The position numbers and the translations under genes are program-made. 64,000 bases of DNA from assembly GCA_030411725.1 (NCBI GenBank), contig MU839828.1, forward strand, positions 1-64,000, written 5' to 3'. The stretch comes from Echria macrotheca. Lineage: Eukaryota; Ascomycota; Sordariomycetes; Sordariales; Schizotheciaceae. The notes beneath the pieces were generated by a model. The model was given only the letters and a program-made list of their open reading frames with translations. It was not told the origin of the DNA and did not search any database. Position 1 is the stretch's first letter. Every line of letters begins with the position of its first letter. Positions 1 to 9,562 of the stretch are shown here, in pieces.

Positions 1-90
1 GTTGTTCCGTTTGGTCAAATTCACAAACATAACAAACAATTCACCCCCCGTTGTTGTGCCTTCCAAATGATTTACTTTTTTTTGGCGTCC

Positions 91-138
<48 letters not shown>

Positions 139-1160
139 GTGTTCTTGGGCAGATCGATCTTCTCTTGGTATCGTCAGCCAGTTCATGCGAGAGGTCTGGT
201 TTCGTCCAGTCAGCAACCTTTTGAAAGCTTGGGGGTCCAAGAGCGAGCGGGCGGCCGCCAGAATATGTCGGCACTCACATTGGAGGGAGGGTCGGGTCAC
301 AACGAATATAATGCAATTGTTGGCGATGGGCAGATCTGAGAGATCGGTCGTGCTTGGACACTGCCGTCACACGTGGTACCGAGCCGAATCCCGGACGCCA
401 ACACCACCACCACCACCACCTACATATACACTCTGCCATCCCCAGACACTGTCAGGGTCTTGGTAAGATAGTTACCAGATAAGCGAGCGGTATAAAGTCG
501 TCCGAACACGGCACCCCGCTGTCCCCGCCGTTGTCATGTCATCGCATCTCACACCCGCTCGTTCGTAATGCATCATCACCCGCAGCAATCCGCAATTCCC
601 ACAGGCTAAACGATTGGCCGCGGCCGACGTGCAACGTGCACCGTCGCAGCCCTACGGGCGCCCCTAAGGTACCATGCCCCCTCCCGCGCCGCCGCTACGG
701 TTTTGGCGTCGCCGCGTCGGGTGTGCAACCCCCTTGTTTCGTCGGGACCCTTCTGGTCCGTCCGAACCGAGCTGCTCATCACCTATGTAGGTAGTGCTCC
801 TCTCGCCACAACATCGGGCATGTTTGAGTCCATGCGCCAGAGCTGCTGCACTTTCTCTTTTAGCCTTTTGGTCTTTCCGCTCTTGGCTGTTGAGAAGAGG
901 AGGGATGGGTGTCGATCAGATGCGATGTGATGGACATACGACGGGCGGGCGGGATTTGGTATATGTGGTTGTGGTCATGGCGTGCTGGATTTTCCTCGTT
1001 CTGTTCCCTCTCTTTTTTTCGAAGAAATCGATCTCGTTGTGGTCCATGCCATCCCGGAATGTTGCATGGTCCCTTACATGTTGTCCTACCATCGGGTCTG
1101 TGTGTACGATGGTGATGCTTATGTGAAGAAGACTTGTCATCAAGATTTCTCAAAACCATC
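1..1160. other. Gene-free left edge with homopolymer and trinucleotide tracts
   Basis: I see no supportable gene here. The stretch holds an uninterrupted run of about 45 T (roughly 93-137) and a short CAC/CCA tract near 398-420. Open frames across the poly-T only reflect low complexity. The part next to 1161 presumably carries the promoter and leader of the membrane-protein gene that follows. Confidence 0.6.
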
Positions 1161-2580
1161 ATGGTCCTCCTGCTCAGCCCTCTGATCGAGACCTGGGTCC
1201 TCTACAGCGTCGGGTCGCTGTTCATCTTTGCCCGCGTCGTGTGTCGGTGGCGGCTGATTGGTGTCGAAAACTTCAAGGCCGACGACTATCTCATCATCTT
1301 AGCATGGGTATGTTATTTACTCCTGTCAAGAAAGAGAAGAAAAAAAGAGAAGAAAAAATCTGACGAGAGAAAAACAGATCACATACACCGTCATGACGGT
1401 GGCCGCCCACATCGTCGGCGGCCACGGTGACCTGCACGCCCTGACGGTCGACCAGCGCCAGCAGCTCTCGCTCGCGCCGCCCGAGGCCGCCGAGCCGTTC
1501 GTCACCGGCACCGTCTGGTTCTGCGTCGGCGTGGCCACCTACATCACCTTCATCTGGCTGCTCAAGATCAACATGCTCATCCTGTACCAGCGCGTCGTCA
1601 ACGGCCTGTGGGTCGAGAAGTTTATCATTCCGACCATGGGGCTCGTCGGGCTGACCTACGTCGCCATCATGATGATCCTGTTCCTGCCGTGTCGGCCGTA
1701 CGACCGCATGTGGATTGTGTTTCCGGACCAGGGCGGTATGTGTTTTTTTTGTTGTTTCTGCCTCTCTATCTGTCCCTGCCCGCCGCCGTGGTTCGAGGCG
1801 CCTACTCCGTTCGTTCCCCGTTCCAGCCCGAGATATATGGTTACCCTCCCTTCCAGTCTTCCAGTCCAGAATAGCTAACAGAAAAAAATGATCAGAATTC
1901 TGTAAACCCCAGTCTTTCCTCAACATGGTCCCGCCCCTGGTCATGAACCTCATCACGGACCTGTGCATCATGGCCATCCCGGCGCCCGTCATCCTCCCGG
2001 TCCGCACGACCGTCTGGCGCAAGATCGGGCTGGTATTTCTGTTCTTCGCCGGCTTCTTCATCATGACGGCCGCCATCTTGCGCGTTGTATTTGTTTTGGT
2101 GGTACGTCTTTCTCCGTCCCTTTTTTTTTCTTTCCAGGGGTCTAACAACATACAAAGCTCGGAGACGGCCCCACGGCAGCCATCTGGTCCTGCCGCGAGG
2201 ACGTCGTCGCCATCGTCGTCGGCCAGGCCATTCTCGTCCGGCCTGTGTTCTCCAAGAAGTTCTGGACGCACGACTTCGCTACGCCCTCGGAGCCGCTGTC
2301 GCTGCACAAGCGGAGTGGGCTGCGGCGCAAGGATCCGTTCAGTGTGACGGCTGCGCTGGCTAGTGCCAATAGTGATCCCGAGTCCAGGGGTGGGACGGGC
2401 GGTGCTGCCCGGGGACGGCTCGGGTCCAAGGCGAGTTCGGTCACGGGGAGTTTGGTTATCAGTGTGAGTAGGGAGGTGGAGGTCGAGAATGCCGAGTCGC
2501 CTCCGGGCAAGAATGATGCGAGGAGGGATTATCTTCGGGCGACGAATAACGCGCAGTGCTGGAGGGAGGATGGCGTGTAA
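1161..2580 (+). CDS. Rhodopsin-like (SAT4/PTH11-type) integral membrane protein
   Basis: Four exons join to a 377-residue protein: 1161-1307, 1378-1735, 1896-2101 and 2158-2580. All junctions are GT-AG and phase-compatible, with introns of 70, 160 and 56 nt. The protein has several hydrophobic helices, an ITYTVMTVAAHIVGGHGD loop, a CKPQSFLN segment, then PLVMNLITDLCIMAIPAPVI and AAIWSCREDVVAIVVGQAI. That order is typical of the large fungal SAT4/rhodopsin-domain family of seven-helix plasma-membrane proteins related to Pth11. The tail is polar and Ser-rich and probably cytosolic. The start is the first ATG in the exon-1 frame and lies just before the first hydrophobic segment, so the N-terminus is short; an upstream exon cannot be excluded. 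Ligand and signalling partner cannot be read from sequence. Family call is fairly sure, function is not. Confidence 0.8.
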
Positions 2581-3286
2581 GTCGGGTGTAAGTCGGTGTG
2601 TGATTATGGGCTCTGCCGCATATGATGATAGGATATTCCGTACTTCATTGGGTTGGGAACTGGGGTACATAGCAATCGGCGGTTCATGGCGTTATCAATG
2701 GCATTGGGTTTTGAACATTCTAAAATCGTGTCTGATAGGGTGTTATCCCTACACACAACGTTCTACACAACTACCTAGAGAGGAGTTGAAAGCTGCTGAA
2801 AGTCTTTTGATCAAGGCCTATCACTATTCCTAATCTTTTGAGAGGTCATATTTCGAAGATTTTGGTGGATTTGAGTTAGGGGGGGCATTTACGGATCAAA
2901 AAGGGGTTGCACCCTCTCGGAGGACAATAATTCGATTCTGTGCTCACAAGTTCACAACTTTGACAGCACTTGCAAATTTGCATGCCGACATCTCGTAAAG
3001 CAATCTCATCTCACTAACGATAAATGTATCGGGGTCGGACAAGATTGAGCCGACCTCCGTGGTCGGGATCTACACAGAGCTCCGTCTTCGCGAATTGAAA
3101 GACCCAGGAACGTACGAGGTTTCAGCTTCTCTGCCATCGACACATCCGTCCGTCCGCCAAGAACGGAACCATTGAGCTCTGACACAACACACACCGCTTC
3201 CACAAACACCGCGTAGAGGCAAATGGGGTGGCTCTCGGACAACGACCAGCGGCTCCTGATGCTGTCCAGGGATATCATGATTCCCA
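2581..3286. other. Intergenic, convergent gene ends
   Basis: This gap lies between two genes that converge on it, so it should contain both 3' ends. I see no coding pattern, repeat or RNA gene. A short G run (2880-2886) is the only notable composition. Confidence 0.5.
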
Positions 3287-5122
3287 TTACATACACGTAC
3301 AGCAGCAGGATGCTTTATCCTTTTGTGGTGGGTCGCCCGGACCACGCGAGAGACCACCCTGGGGGTCCTTTTCCGTGGATGTCGTCGGCTGAGGCGGCGG
3401 CGGAATAGTCGGGAGCGTCGTCGGTTTGACCACAAAGCTGCCGTATGGAGGTATTTCGGAGGGAACTTGATCCTGATGTTCCGCGACTGACTGGATCTTG
3501 CTGGTGTCATCGTTGTAGTCGAGCGGCGGGTAGGATGTTGGACTGATCTGTTTGCCGTCTCCCGGCAGCGGTGGCGAGGTCGGCATCATCTGGACCACGG
3601 TATCGTAGTCGTAGTCAACAACCTTCACCTCCCAGGTCTTCAGGGGGAGGCCGAGCCAAGCCCCGAAGTCCGGGTCTAGTTCGACTCTTTGAGCGATGCG
3701 TCCCCCTGGGGCAATCTCCAACGTTTCCCTTGAGGGAAGCGTTCCCTCAATGTCCAACCTTGACTCGGATGATTTTTCCCACACTCCCTCGACATATACC
3801 TTGTCACGTGCTCTAGTCCGTTCGGAACGACTCCGAAGAGAATATTGACTCTCCCAGTCAGATACAGCCTCCGCTGCGGCTTCCAGTCCGACTGTTTCGG
3901 GCGTGAGATTGTCGATTGCCCGTCTGAACTCCAGTAGGATCTTCTGCAATCTCTCATATTCCTTCTTGAGCTGGGCGTTCTTCTCTCGAATTGTCCTGGC
4001 AGCTTCCAGGGCCCGTCGCATCTCTGCCAACTTTCTCTTTTGGTCACCGATCTTTCGCTGCATTTCGGCAATTTCAGTCTCGGTCTTCAACAACTCTCTG
4101 GCGTTTAGATCCATAGTACGGGTCGTCAGGCTAATGATCGCATTTGGCCCCAAGCCGTAGTCCCGCAGATATTTATCTGTGCCAGGAAATGTCAGTTGAG
4201 CCATAAACAACGGTGGATGCCGTACTATCAGACAAGCTGTTGCAAAGGTAGAACAGCTGAAATCCTAGACCAGGAATGGCAAACCGCTCCTGGACAAGGG
4301 ATTTGAGATACCACACAGGGTCATCCTCTGTCAGTCCATAGATCATGCACCGCTCCCGGCGCGCGTTAGACACCGCAACTGAGAAATATAGGCGTCGGCA
4401 GTCGTGGTCGTCGTCCTCCTGGACGTAACACAGTGCTCCGTTATCATCCATTGTAATGCTTCCCAAGTTAACCATCACTCTCAGATGCCGCAAATTTGGG
4501 GCCACGGCACCTACAATCCAGGGGCATACGCCGTGATATGGATAATGCCGGTACTCAGGTATCCAAGAAGTTGGCTCGATACGGAGTGACTGCCGCTGGT
4601 CAGTCACGCACGGGAGAACCTCAGTGATATGTCATGGCCTACCCGGTGCCAGGGGGTAAAGCGACAAACTGGCGTACCCGATCGTTACCGATATAGATCC
4701 CATCGATCCAATTCTGCAGCGACGACACATAGTAGCCCTGATCCCCGCTGCGTCCGTAAGGGTTCGCAACGTTTACATCGTCGATCGACACGGCAAGCTT
4801 GAAGGGATACCCATCGGGCTCGATCTTGATCGCTATACCGTCGCTTTCTATATCGTATTTAGCAGGGGCGTAGCTTGCCAACTGCCGGAAGAATAACGGG
4901 GGTATACATACGCCGCACCGGCAATGAGAAGCCTGAATCCGACTCTACAAGCGACAGAGGCCCATGACGAACTACCTTCTGAGAGGGGGTAACGGGTTGT
5001 AGTTCCCGGTCCTTGGCGTCCATAACCCGTGAGGTGCGGTAAAATATGATTTCAAGCTCGGGGTCGTTGCCGAGTCTCAGGGAGTGAACAACCCTTGGTT
5101 CGGATCCTGGTCGGTCTGCCAT
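3287..5122 (-). CDS. Ubiquitin-like/coiled-coil protein with cysteine CaaX-type tail
   Basis: Five exons on the minus strand (4912-5122, 4643-4847, 4515-4589, 4226-4458, 3287-4176) give a 537-residue protein; all four introns (64, 53, 56, 49 nt) are GT-AG and keep phase. Residues 1-165 form an N-terminal domain with the motif QFVALPPGTGHSVSSQL, resembling an uncharacterised fungal domain I know only as QFVA-P-G-GYTVE-Q. Residues about 183-260 look ubiquitin-like: WYLKSLVQERFAIPG matches the ubiquitin helix, and NKYLRDYGLGPNAIISL matches its DYNI/TLHL end. There is no terminal Gly-Gly, so it is unlikely to be conjugated. Residues about 265-335 are a charged coiled coil. A proline-rich tail ends in SCCCTCM, a CaaX-type box with extra cysteines, which predicts prenylation and palmitoylation at a membrane. 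The gene is divergent from the membrane protein at 5467. Function is unknown; adaptor or scaffold is inference. Confidence 0.78.
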
Positions 5123-5466
5123 AGTTTCGACGGAAAGCCACGGGAAATGCGTAGGTGGGAAGGCAGAAAGGCATGCGGTTCAAAATGTTTCAGCTCTATG
5201 GTTTGCCGAGGGAAAATGTCCTGGTTTTCTTGACGTCAACCGCAATTTCTGATTCTCTCCACTTAGCTTCACCCATTGGCTGGTCATCAAGCCCTGTGCG
5301 GGGTTTCCTGTCGATGATTGACACGTGCTTGAGCTGTGGTTATGCATGTCTCACCTCGTCCAATGACCACCAGAGCATCGGATGCTCGACTTCGTCACTG
5401 ATATTCCTCTTCTCAACTAGACAACCGTCCAAACCTTTCTGGTCGTGACCAAAACCGGCCCTCGCA
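5123..5466. promoter_or_regulatory. Shared divergent intergenic region
   Basis: These 344 bp separate the start codons of two divergently transcribed genes and must hold both promoters. I could not identify a specific factor site. The arrangement makes co-expression of the ubiquitin-like protein and the one-pass membrane protein plausible. Confidence 0.4.
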
Positions 5467-6019
5467 ATGTCAGAAACGGGCGGTTGTCCGGACTGCGGCG
5501 ACAGCCCACTTTCGACGACGGGAAACGTGACGGGCATCCTGACATTCGCCTATGCCATCCTCGCGTCCGTCGTGCTCTTCCTCGCCGTCATCGGCACGGC
5601 TGACAACGAGCTGCAGCAGCTCGAGACCAGCCAGGAACAAACTTCGCGCCACATAGAAACCCTATACAGATACTTTGCCGATCTCGACGGCGTCGCCCAC
5701 CCCGACCTGGCGGCCATGAGGGAGCCCATCGCCGTCGCTCTCGATAACTGGCGCCGTACAGCCAGGAGTCTCGATGTGAAAATCGCGGAATACAGGAGTA
5801 TCCGGTCAAAAGTTGGGAGAGGGCTGCGGTGGTGGTTCCAGCAGAATGACATCAAAGCCGCCGTCGCCATGCTGCGGACTGAGAAGGACGACCTGTCAGC
5901 GTTGCTTTTGACGCACCTTTCCATGTGGGTTATTTAACAATCTTGATCATCTCATCGCTAATAGTACGGTAGGAGATTAACCACGCAGGACCATCAGCTC
6001 CGCGTTCTGGAAAGGTTAA
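5467..6019 (+). CDS. Small one-pass membrane protein with helical cytosolic domain
   Basis: The gene opens with an ATG at 5467. Its first exon ends at 5924 on a GTGGGT donor, and the acceptor ccacgcag puts exon 2 at 5989-6019, giving 162 residues ending SMTISSAFWKG. Using a weaker donor three bases on would instead end at 6051 with a DHQLRVLERL tail, so the last dozen residues are uncertain. The N-terminus has a CPDC pair and DSPLSTTGNVTGILTF, followed by one hydrophobic helix (about residues 20-42) and then a soluble helical region with LRWWFQQNDIKAAVAMLRTE. This start and the KLRW-like segment recall fungal membrane or HeLo-like N-terminal domains found near STAND receptors. That resemblance is from memory and loose. 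It is divergent to the ubiquitin-like gene. Confidence 0.65.
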
Positions 6020-6288
6020 CCATGGATGTGCTCCGCAAGGGTCGGACTTGAAGTTGTGTCGATATCATGGCGACTCAATCAGATCATACAGTCTTACGTC
6101 AAAAGTCTGGTTGTCTCGCCGATTGTGAGGTTATCCGCACAGACAGTCACGTCTATTGACTAGAACACATCCAACTACAAGTGGAAACTCCATACATCAG
6201 ACTCCTCTTTCTGCTTCCCGCACCAGTCGACAACAGCCCACCTCCTTGCTCACTCCATCCCAGCACAACCCTACCAACCCTGCCTAGT

Positions 6289-6740
6289 CTAGTGGCAAGT
6301 GGTCTTGTGGCAAACGTCAATACCCCCAAGGAACGTCGACTCGTCGTAGCACTTGCACTTGCAGATGCCCTGGTCACAGTACGAGTTACAGTATCCCAGA
6401 GCAAAGCAGTGCGCGAAGCAAGACGACCCCCCGAGAAGTGGGATGCTGCAGCTCACACGCTTGTCGAGGGGGTTGGCCTCGCGGCCGCGGATCGCCGGGG
6501 CGGCGGCGTACGGGTTCTCCCACTGCGATGGGTGTTAGTGCTGTTTGGCTTGTGGGAAGGGAAGCAGGAAGACGAAATTACCAGAGGGGCTTCGGAGACG
6601 TGGCCGCGCTCGCAGGTGATGCTGCCGTCGGTGTCGTGGCCTGTGCAGGTGGTGTTGCGGTCGGCTACGAACCAGGACTGGTCGGCGCTGACCGCCGCGG
6701 AGAAGACGGAGAGGATGATGGCGAAGGTGATGGACTTCAT
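6289..6740 (-). CDS. Secreted defensin-like cysteine-rich peptide precursor
   Basis: Two exons (6582-6740 and 6289-6522, intron of 59 nt with GTAATT donor and CGCAG acceptor, branch-like CTAAC) encode 130 residues. Residues 1-19 are a clear signal peptide (MKSITFAIILSVFSAAVSA). A propeptide with two cysteines follows and ends in the dibasic site PLDKR at about residue 75, a Kex2-type cleavage site. The mature part, about 55 residues, has ten cysteines. Six fit the invertebrate-type cysteine-stabilised alpha-beta spacing C-x9-C-x3-C-x9-C-x4-C-x-C, with CFAHC as the helix motif and GICKC as the strand motif. Extra cysteines sit in the third loop, after the last canonical cysteine, and in a 15-residue tail ending CHKTTCH. 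Fungal defensin-like peptides are known antimicrobial effectors; activity here is inferred. The six-cysteine spacing is exact; the class assignment is probable. Confidence 0.72.
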
Positions 6741-7275
6741 TTTGAGTGGTGTGAGAGTGAGAATGGGAGGGCGATGTTGTGGTGTTTGGACTTGTGTGAC
6801 TTTTACGTTGGGATGACTGTGGGAGGCGAGATGAAAAATAGACAGGACGTGTGTTCTTATAGTTCGAGTCCCTCGTTTTAGCTTGGATCAGTCTACTTGA
6901 TGAGATTGATACCATTCACGCACGATCTCAAGGGAATCGTAATGGTGCTAGACACAGTCCTCCAGACGGATGAACATTCTGAACTGCTTATAGGTCCTTT
7001 CATCTCATCAAGTGGAAGAAAAAAATGTAAGAATAGAATATCGACAGGTCTGGCCTCGTTTCTGTTGCCCATTGCCTCACCGAACAGGCCAATCCGCTAT
7101 CCATGACGTACGATTACAGACCATGAACATGAACATGATATTGAGTCCCTTCAGCTCGGCAACGCCAAGCGACGTTGCAGTCGAGCGCTTGAATCAAAGG
7201 CCGTGGCTATGCCAGACGCTAGTCGTCCACCACTCGTCCAGCACTAGCAGCTTCATGATGTTCTAATTTTTGCTG

Positions 7276-7600
7276 CTAAATACAACACCCTTGTTGTTTC
7301 GGCGGCGACCCGGTACTTGTGTTTATACCCTGAGGGTTCCCGATCTGATTGGTTGACAGTTCATATGCGTCCCCAGGCGAGGCGTTACACAGCCCCGATG
7401 TCCCGCACCGCTTGGCCAGGGGCTCCGGGCAAACATCGGCGGCAGAAGCGGCCTGGGTGACGTCGGAGCAATCAATCCGCCTATGGAGAGCTGTGTACAG
7501 CCCGGCTTTGGGTTTCAGCTCGGATCGGGGGGGCAGCAAAAGTACTGCGTCTATGGTCGTCTACCTAATGGTCTATAAGGCATAATCAGCCAAAATAGAA
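7276..7600 (-). pseudogene. Possible broken small cysteine-rich gene
   Basis: A minus-strand frame ending at 7276 reads through CSDVTQAASAADVCPEPLAKRC and CGTSGLC to a QQGCCI end, with six cysteines in a secreted-peptide-like spacing. No ATG opens it. Just upstream another frame reads QYFCCPP straight into it across a run of seven C (minus strand, near 7527-7533). A one-base change in that run would join the two frames. A cag acceptor-like site precedes the QYFCC part. I could not find an upstream exon with a signal peptide. It may be a decayed gene, a sequencing slip in the homopolymer, or chance. Confidence 0.3.
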
Positions 7601-7882
7601 TCTACACTCTAGACAGTCGTAGTGATGGTTGTCTCTCGCCATTTACCGTCCTCACCGAGACCATAAGCTCATTTTAGAACTTTAGCTACGGGTCAAAGAC
7701 CGGCCGTTCTGACGAATGTTACATGTGATGGATGAGAAAGCGATCTTCGCCTGGGGAGCAACTCACCGCCATGTCTCGTTCACACCACTTACACCAGCCC
7801 TTGGAAATCTAAACCAAGTACAAGAGAGTCGGGCATGGGCAAGACAAGACGCAAACATAAAGGTACAAAACACCCCGAGGTC

Positions 7883-7904
7883 CTCTCTCTCTCTCTCTCT
7901 CTCT
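7883..7904. repeat. (CT)n microsatellite
   Basis: A CT dinucleotide run of about 22 bp lies about 75 bp upstream of the start codon at 7979, in the probable promoter or 5' leader. CT-rich tracts near the transcription start are common in filamentous fungi. Confidence 0.8.
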
Positions 7905-7978
7905 TCCCATCCTTCACACAGCATATCCCCATCACAAAGACCCAAATCAACCCATCTCCTTACCAACACAACACAACC

Positions 7979-8671
7979 ATGTACTTCCCATCCATCATCT
8001 CAACAACCCTCCTCTCCCTCTCCCTATTCTTCCTCCTCCCATCCACCACCCACGCCACCCCCACCCCCTCCCTCATAACCACCCGCGACTCGTACCTCAC
8101 ATCCATAACCTTCCCCCAACTAGCCCACATCGCCTCCTTCCGCGCCAACCTCACCGACACCGACCCGCCGACAGAGGCCCAGTCCCGCGCGCTCGAGCTG
8201 ATGCAGACCGTCGTGGCCGAGTTCGCGACCGACAAGCTCGACGAGGCCGAGAAGGCGTGTGTCGAGGCTTTTGGGCGGGATGTGTGTTTTGAGCGGATTA
8301 CGGCGAATTATCTCCGTCATGATTGGGGACTTGGTGGAGGTGTCAAGGTTGATGCGGTGGCTGTGGCTGTGGCGGCGGGGGATAATTGGTGTGGTTGTGC
8401 TACGCTTTCGGATTATTGCAAGCATGGTGTGTTTTTTTTTTTTGGAGATTTTTTTTTGTTGTTGTTGTTGATAAATGGGTGTGATACGGGATGGGAAGCT
8501 GACAACAGGGGGATAGGTTCGTGCAAGTTGAAGAAGAATAGTTGTTGGTATCAGAGCTGTGAGTTGTTTTTCTCCCCGGGAGGTGGTGGGCAGGGATTCA
8601 AGCTAACGCGAGGCTACCTAGATGGCTGCGGATTTCTGCTGGCTGTTCCATGTGATGGTATTTGCGGCTAG
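7979..8671 (+). CDS. Small secreted cysteine-rich protein
   Basis: Three exons (7979-8426, 8517-8558, 8622-8671) give 179 residues; donors are GTGTGT and GTGAGT, and the last intron has a CTAACGC branch site before ctacctag. An in-frame ATG at 7835 was passed over because it would put the CT repeat inside the protein and bury the signal peptide. From 7979 the protein starts with a strong signal peptide of about 23 residues ending THA. A helical middle (residues 40-110) with few cysteines follows. The C-terminal third is cysteine-rich: WCGCATLSDYCKH, GSCKLKKNSCWYQ, and YGCGFLLAVPCDGICG at the end. I do not recognise a family. A secreted effector or extracellular small protein is likely; no catalytic motif is visible. 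The last two junctions rest on splice consensus and frame only. Confidence 0.65.
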   Translation: MYFPSIISTTLLSLSLFFLLPSTTHATPTPSLITTRDSYLTSITFPQLAHIASFRANLTDTDPPTEAQSRALELMQTVVAEFATDKLDEAEKACVEAFGRDVCFERITANYLRHDWGLGGGVKVDAVAVAVAAGDNWCGCATLSDYCKHGVFFFFGDFFLLLLLINGCDTGWEADNRGIGSCKLKKNSCWYQSCELFFSPGGGGQGFKLTRGYLDGCGFLLAVPCDGICG

Positions 8672-9562
8672 GGGTTCCTCGGTTATGATTACTCTGAAGA
8701 GTAAACGCTGCTTTATGGTGTAAGAAGGATGGATGCTAGGGTGTTAGTCGTGGTGTGGGTCGCGGTGAGCAGAGGTCGCGATTAGTCTTGTACGTCATAT
8801 AAGCTAGGTCTGATATAGCTGTGTGAAAGTTCTTTTCTGTCCCGTCCATACAGCGCTGTCCTGGCTGTTAGCTGATTATTCACTGTCCATACATCCGTGG
8901 GATGAACCTTAGTCGTAGTACCCGGATACAGAAGGTACATGTACTGTACCCCTTAAGATGAATTTTTAGGTAGTTTTGCATTGAGGTGGCAGCAGCGGGA
9001 TAATCACTCGATGCATACGACGTTCAATTTTGAAGCCAGTTTGGCTCTCAATGTCAATCCCAATCAAAAGTGGTGTGGCAGGCTTCAACGTACAGTTTCA
9101 AGATGTCTGTTGAACGAGGCACTCGCTGTGAGCAAATAATACCACGGCGAAAGTACCTAACACTTGAGTTACGAAACTGCTACACTCAAGACAGAAAATT
9201 AACCGCCTGTTCCTGTTCCGGTATGACCACACATTCTCTACTGGGTAACGGTATCCACCGTGCCGCAACAGCAACCGAAGTCGCCGAGAAGAGTCTCAGT
9301 CGCAAAATCCATTCGTTCAGGGGTAACACCAACAAGCCCTCTGCCCGTCGTTGACGCCAAGACACCGATGAGCCTTCCCAATCCGGATCATGTCTCGGCA
9401 TCGAACCCCCCCCAGGGCCACTACACCAGTATCCTTATGCTTATCCTTAGGTGAGGCCGGGGCGCTCCTTCTTAGCCAAGGCGGTGGCTTACTCTTACCG
9501 TTAAGGTGCTTCTAGTCACGCCGTAACACGCTGAACCTACTCGAGGTGTGCAGCCTGCTATT
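8672..9562. other. Gene-free, degenerate intergenic DNA
   Basis: No coding frame here has the look of a conserved protein. The first part should hold the 3' end of the secreted-protein gene. The last 150 bp lead into the foldback element that begins at 9563. Confidence 0.5.

Noticed and set aside
41..466. Overlapping frames across the poly-T tract and CAC repeats
   Set aside because: They are lysine or phenylalanine runs produced by low-complexity DNA, with no domain and no splice context.
4590..4642. Apparent frameshift in the ubiquitin-like gene
   Set aside because: Using the phase-2 acceptor at 4589 and a further intron (4459-4514) restores the frame and the conserved motif, so no frameshift is needed.
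7835..7978. In-frame upstream ATG extending the secreted protein by 48 residues
   Set aside because: It would translate the CT microsatellite and place a good signal peptide in the interior of the protein.
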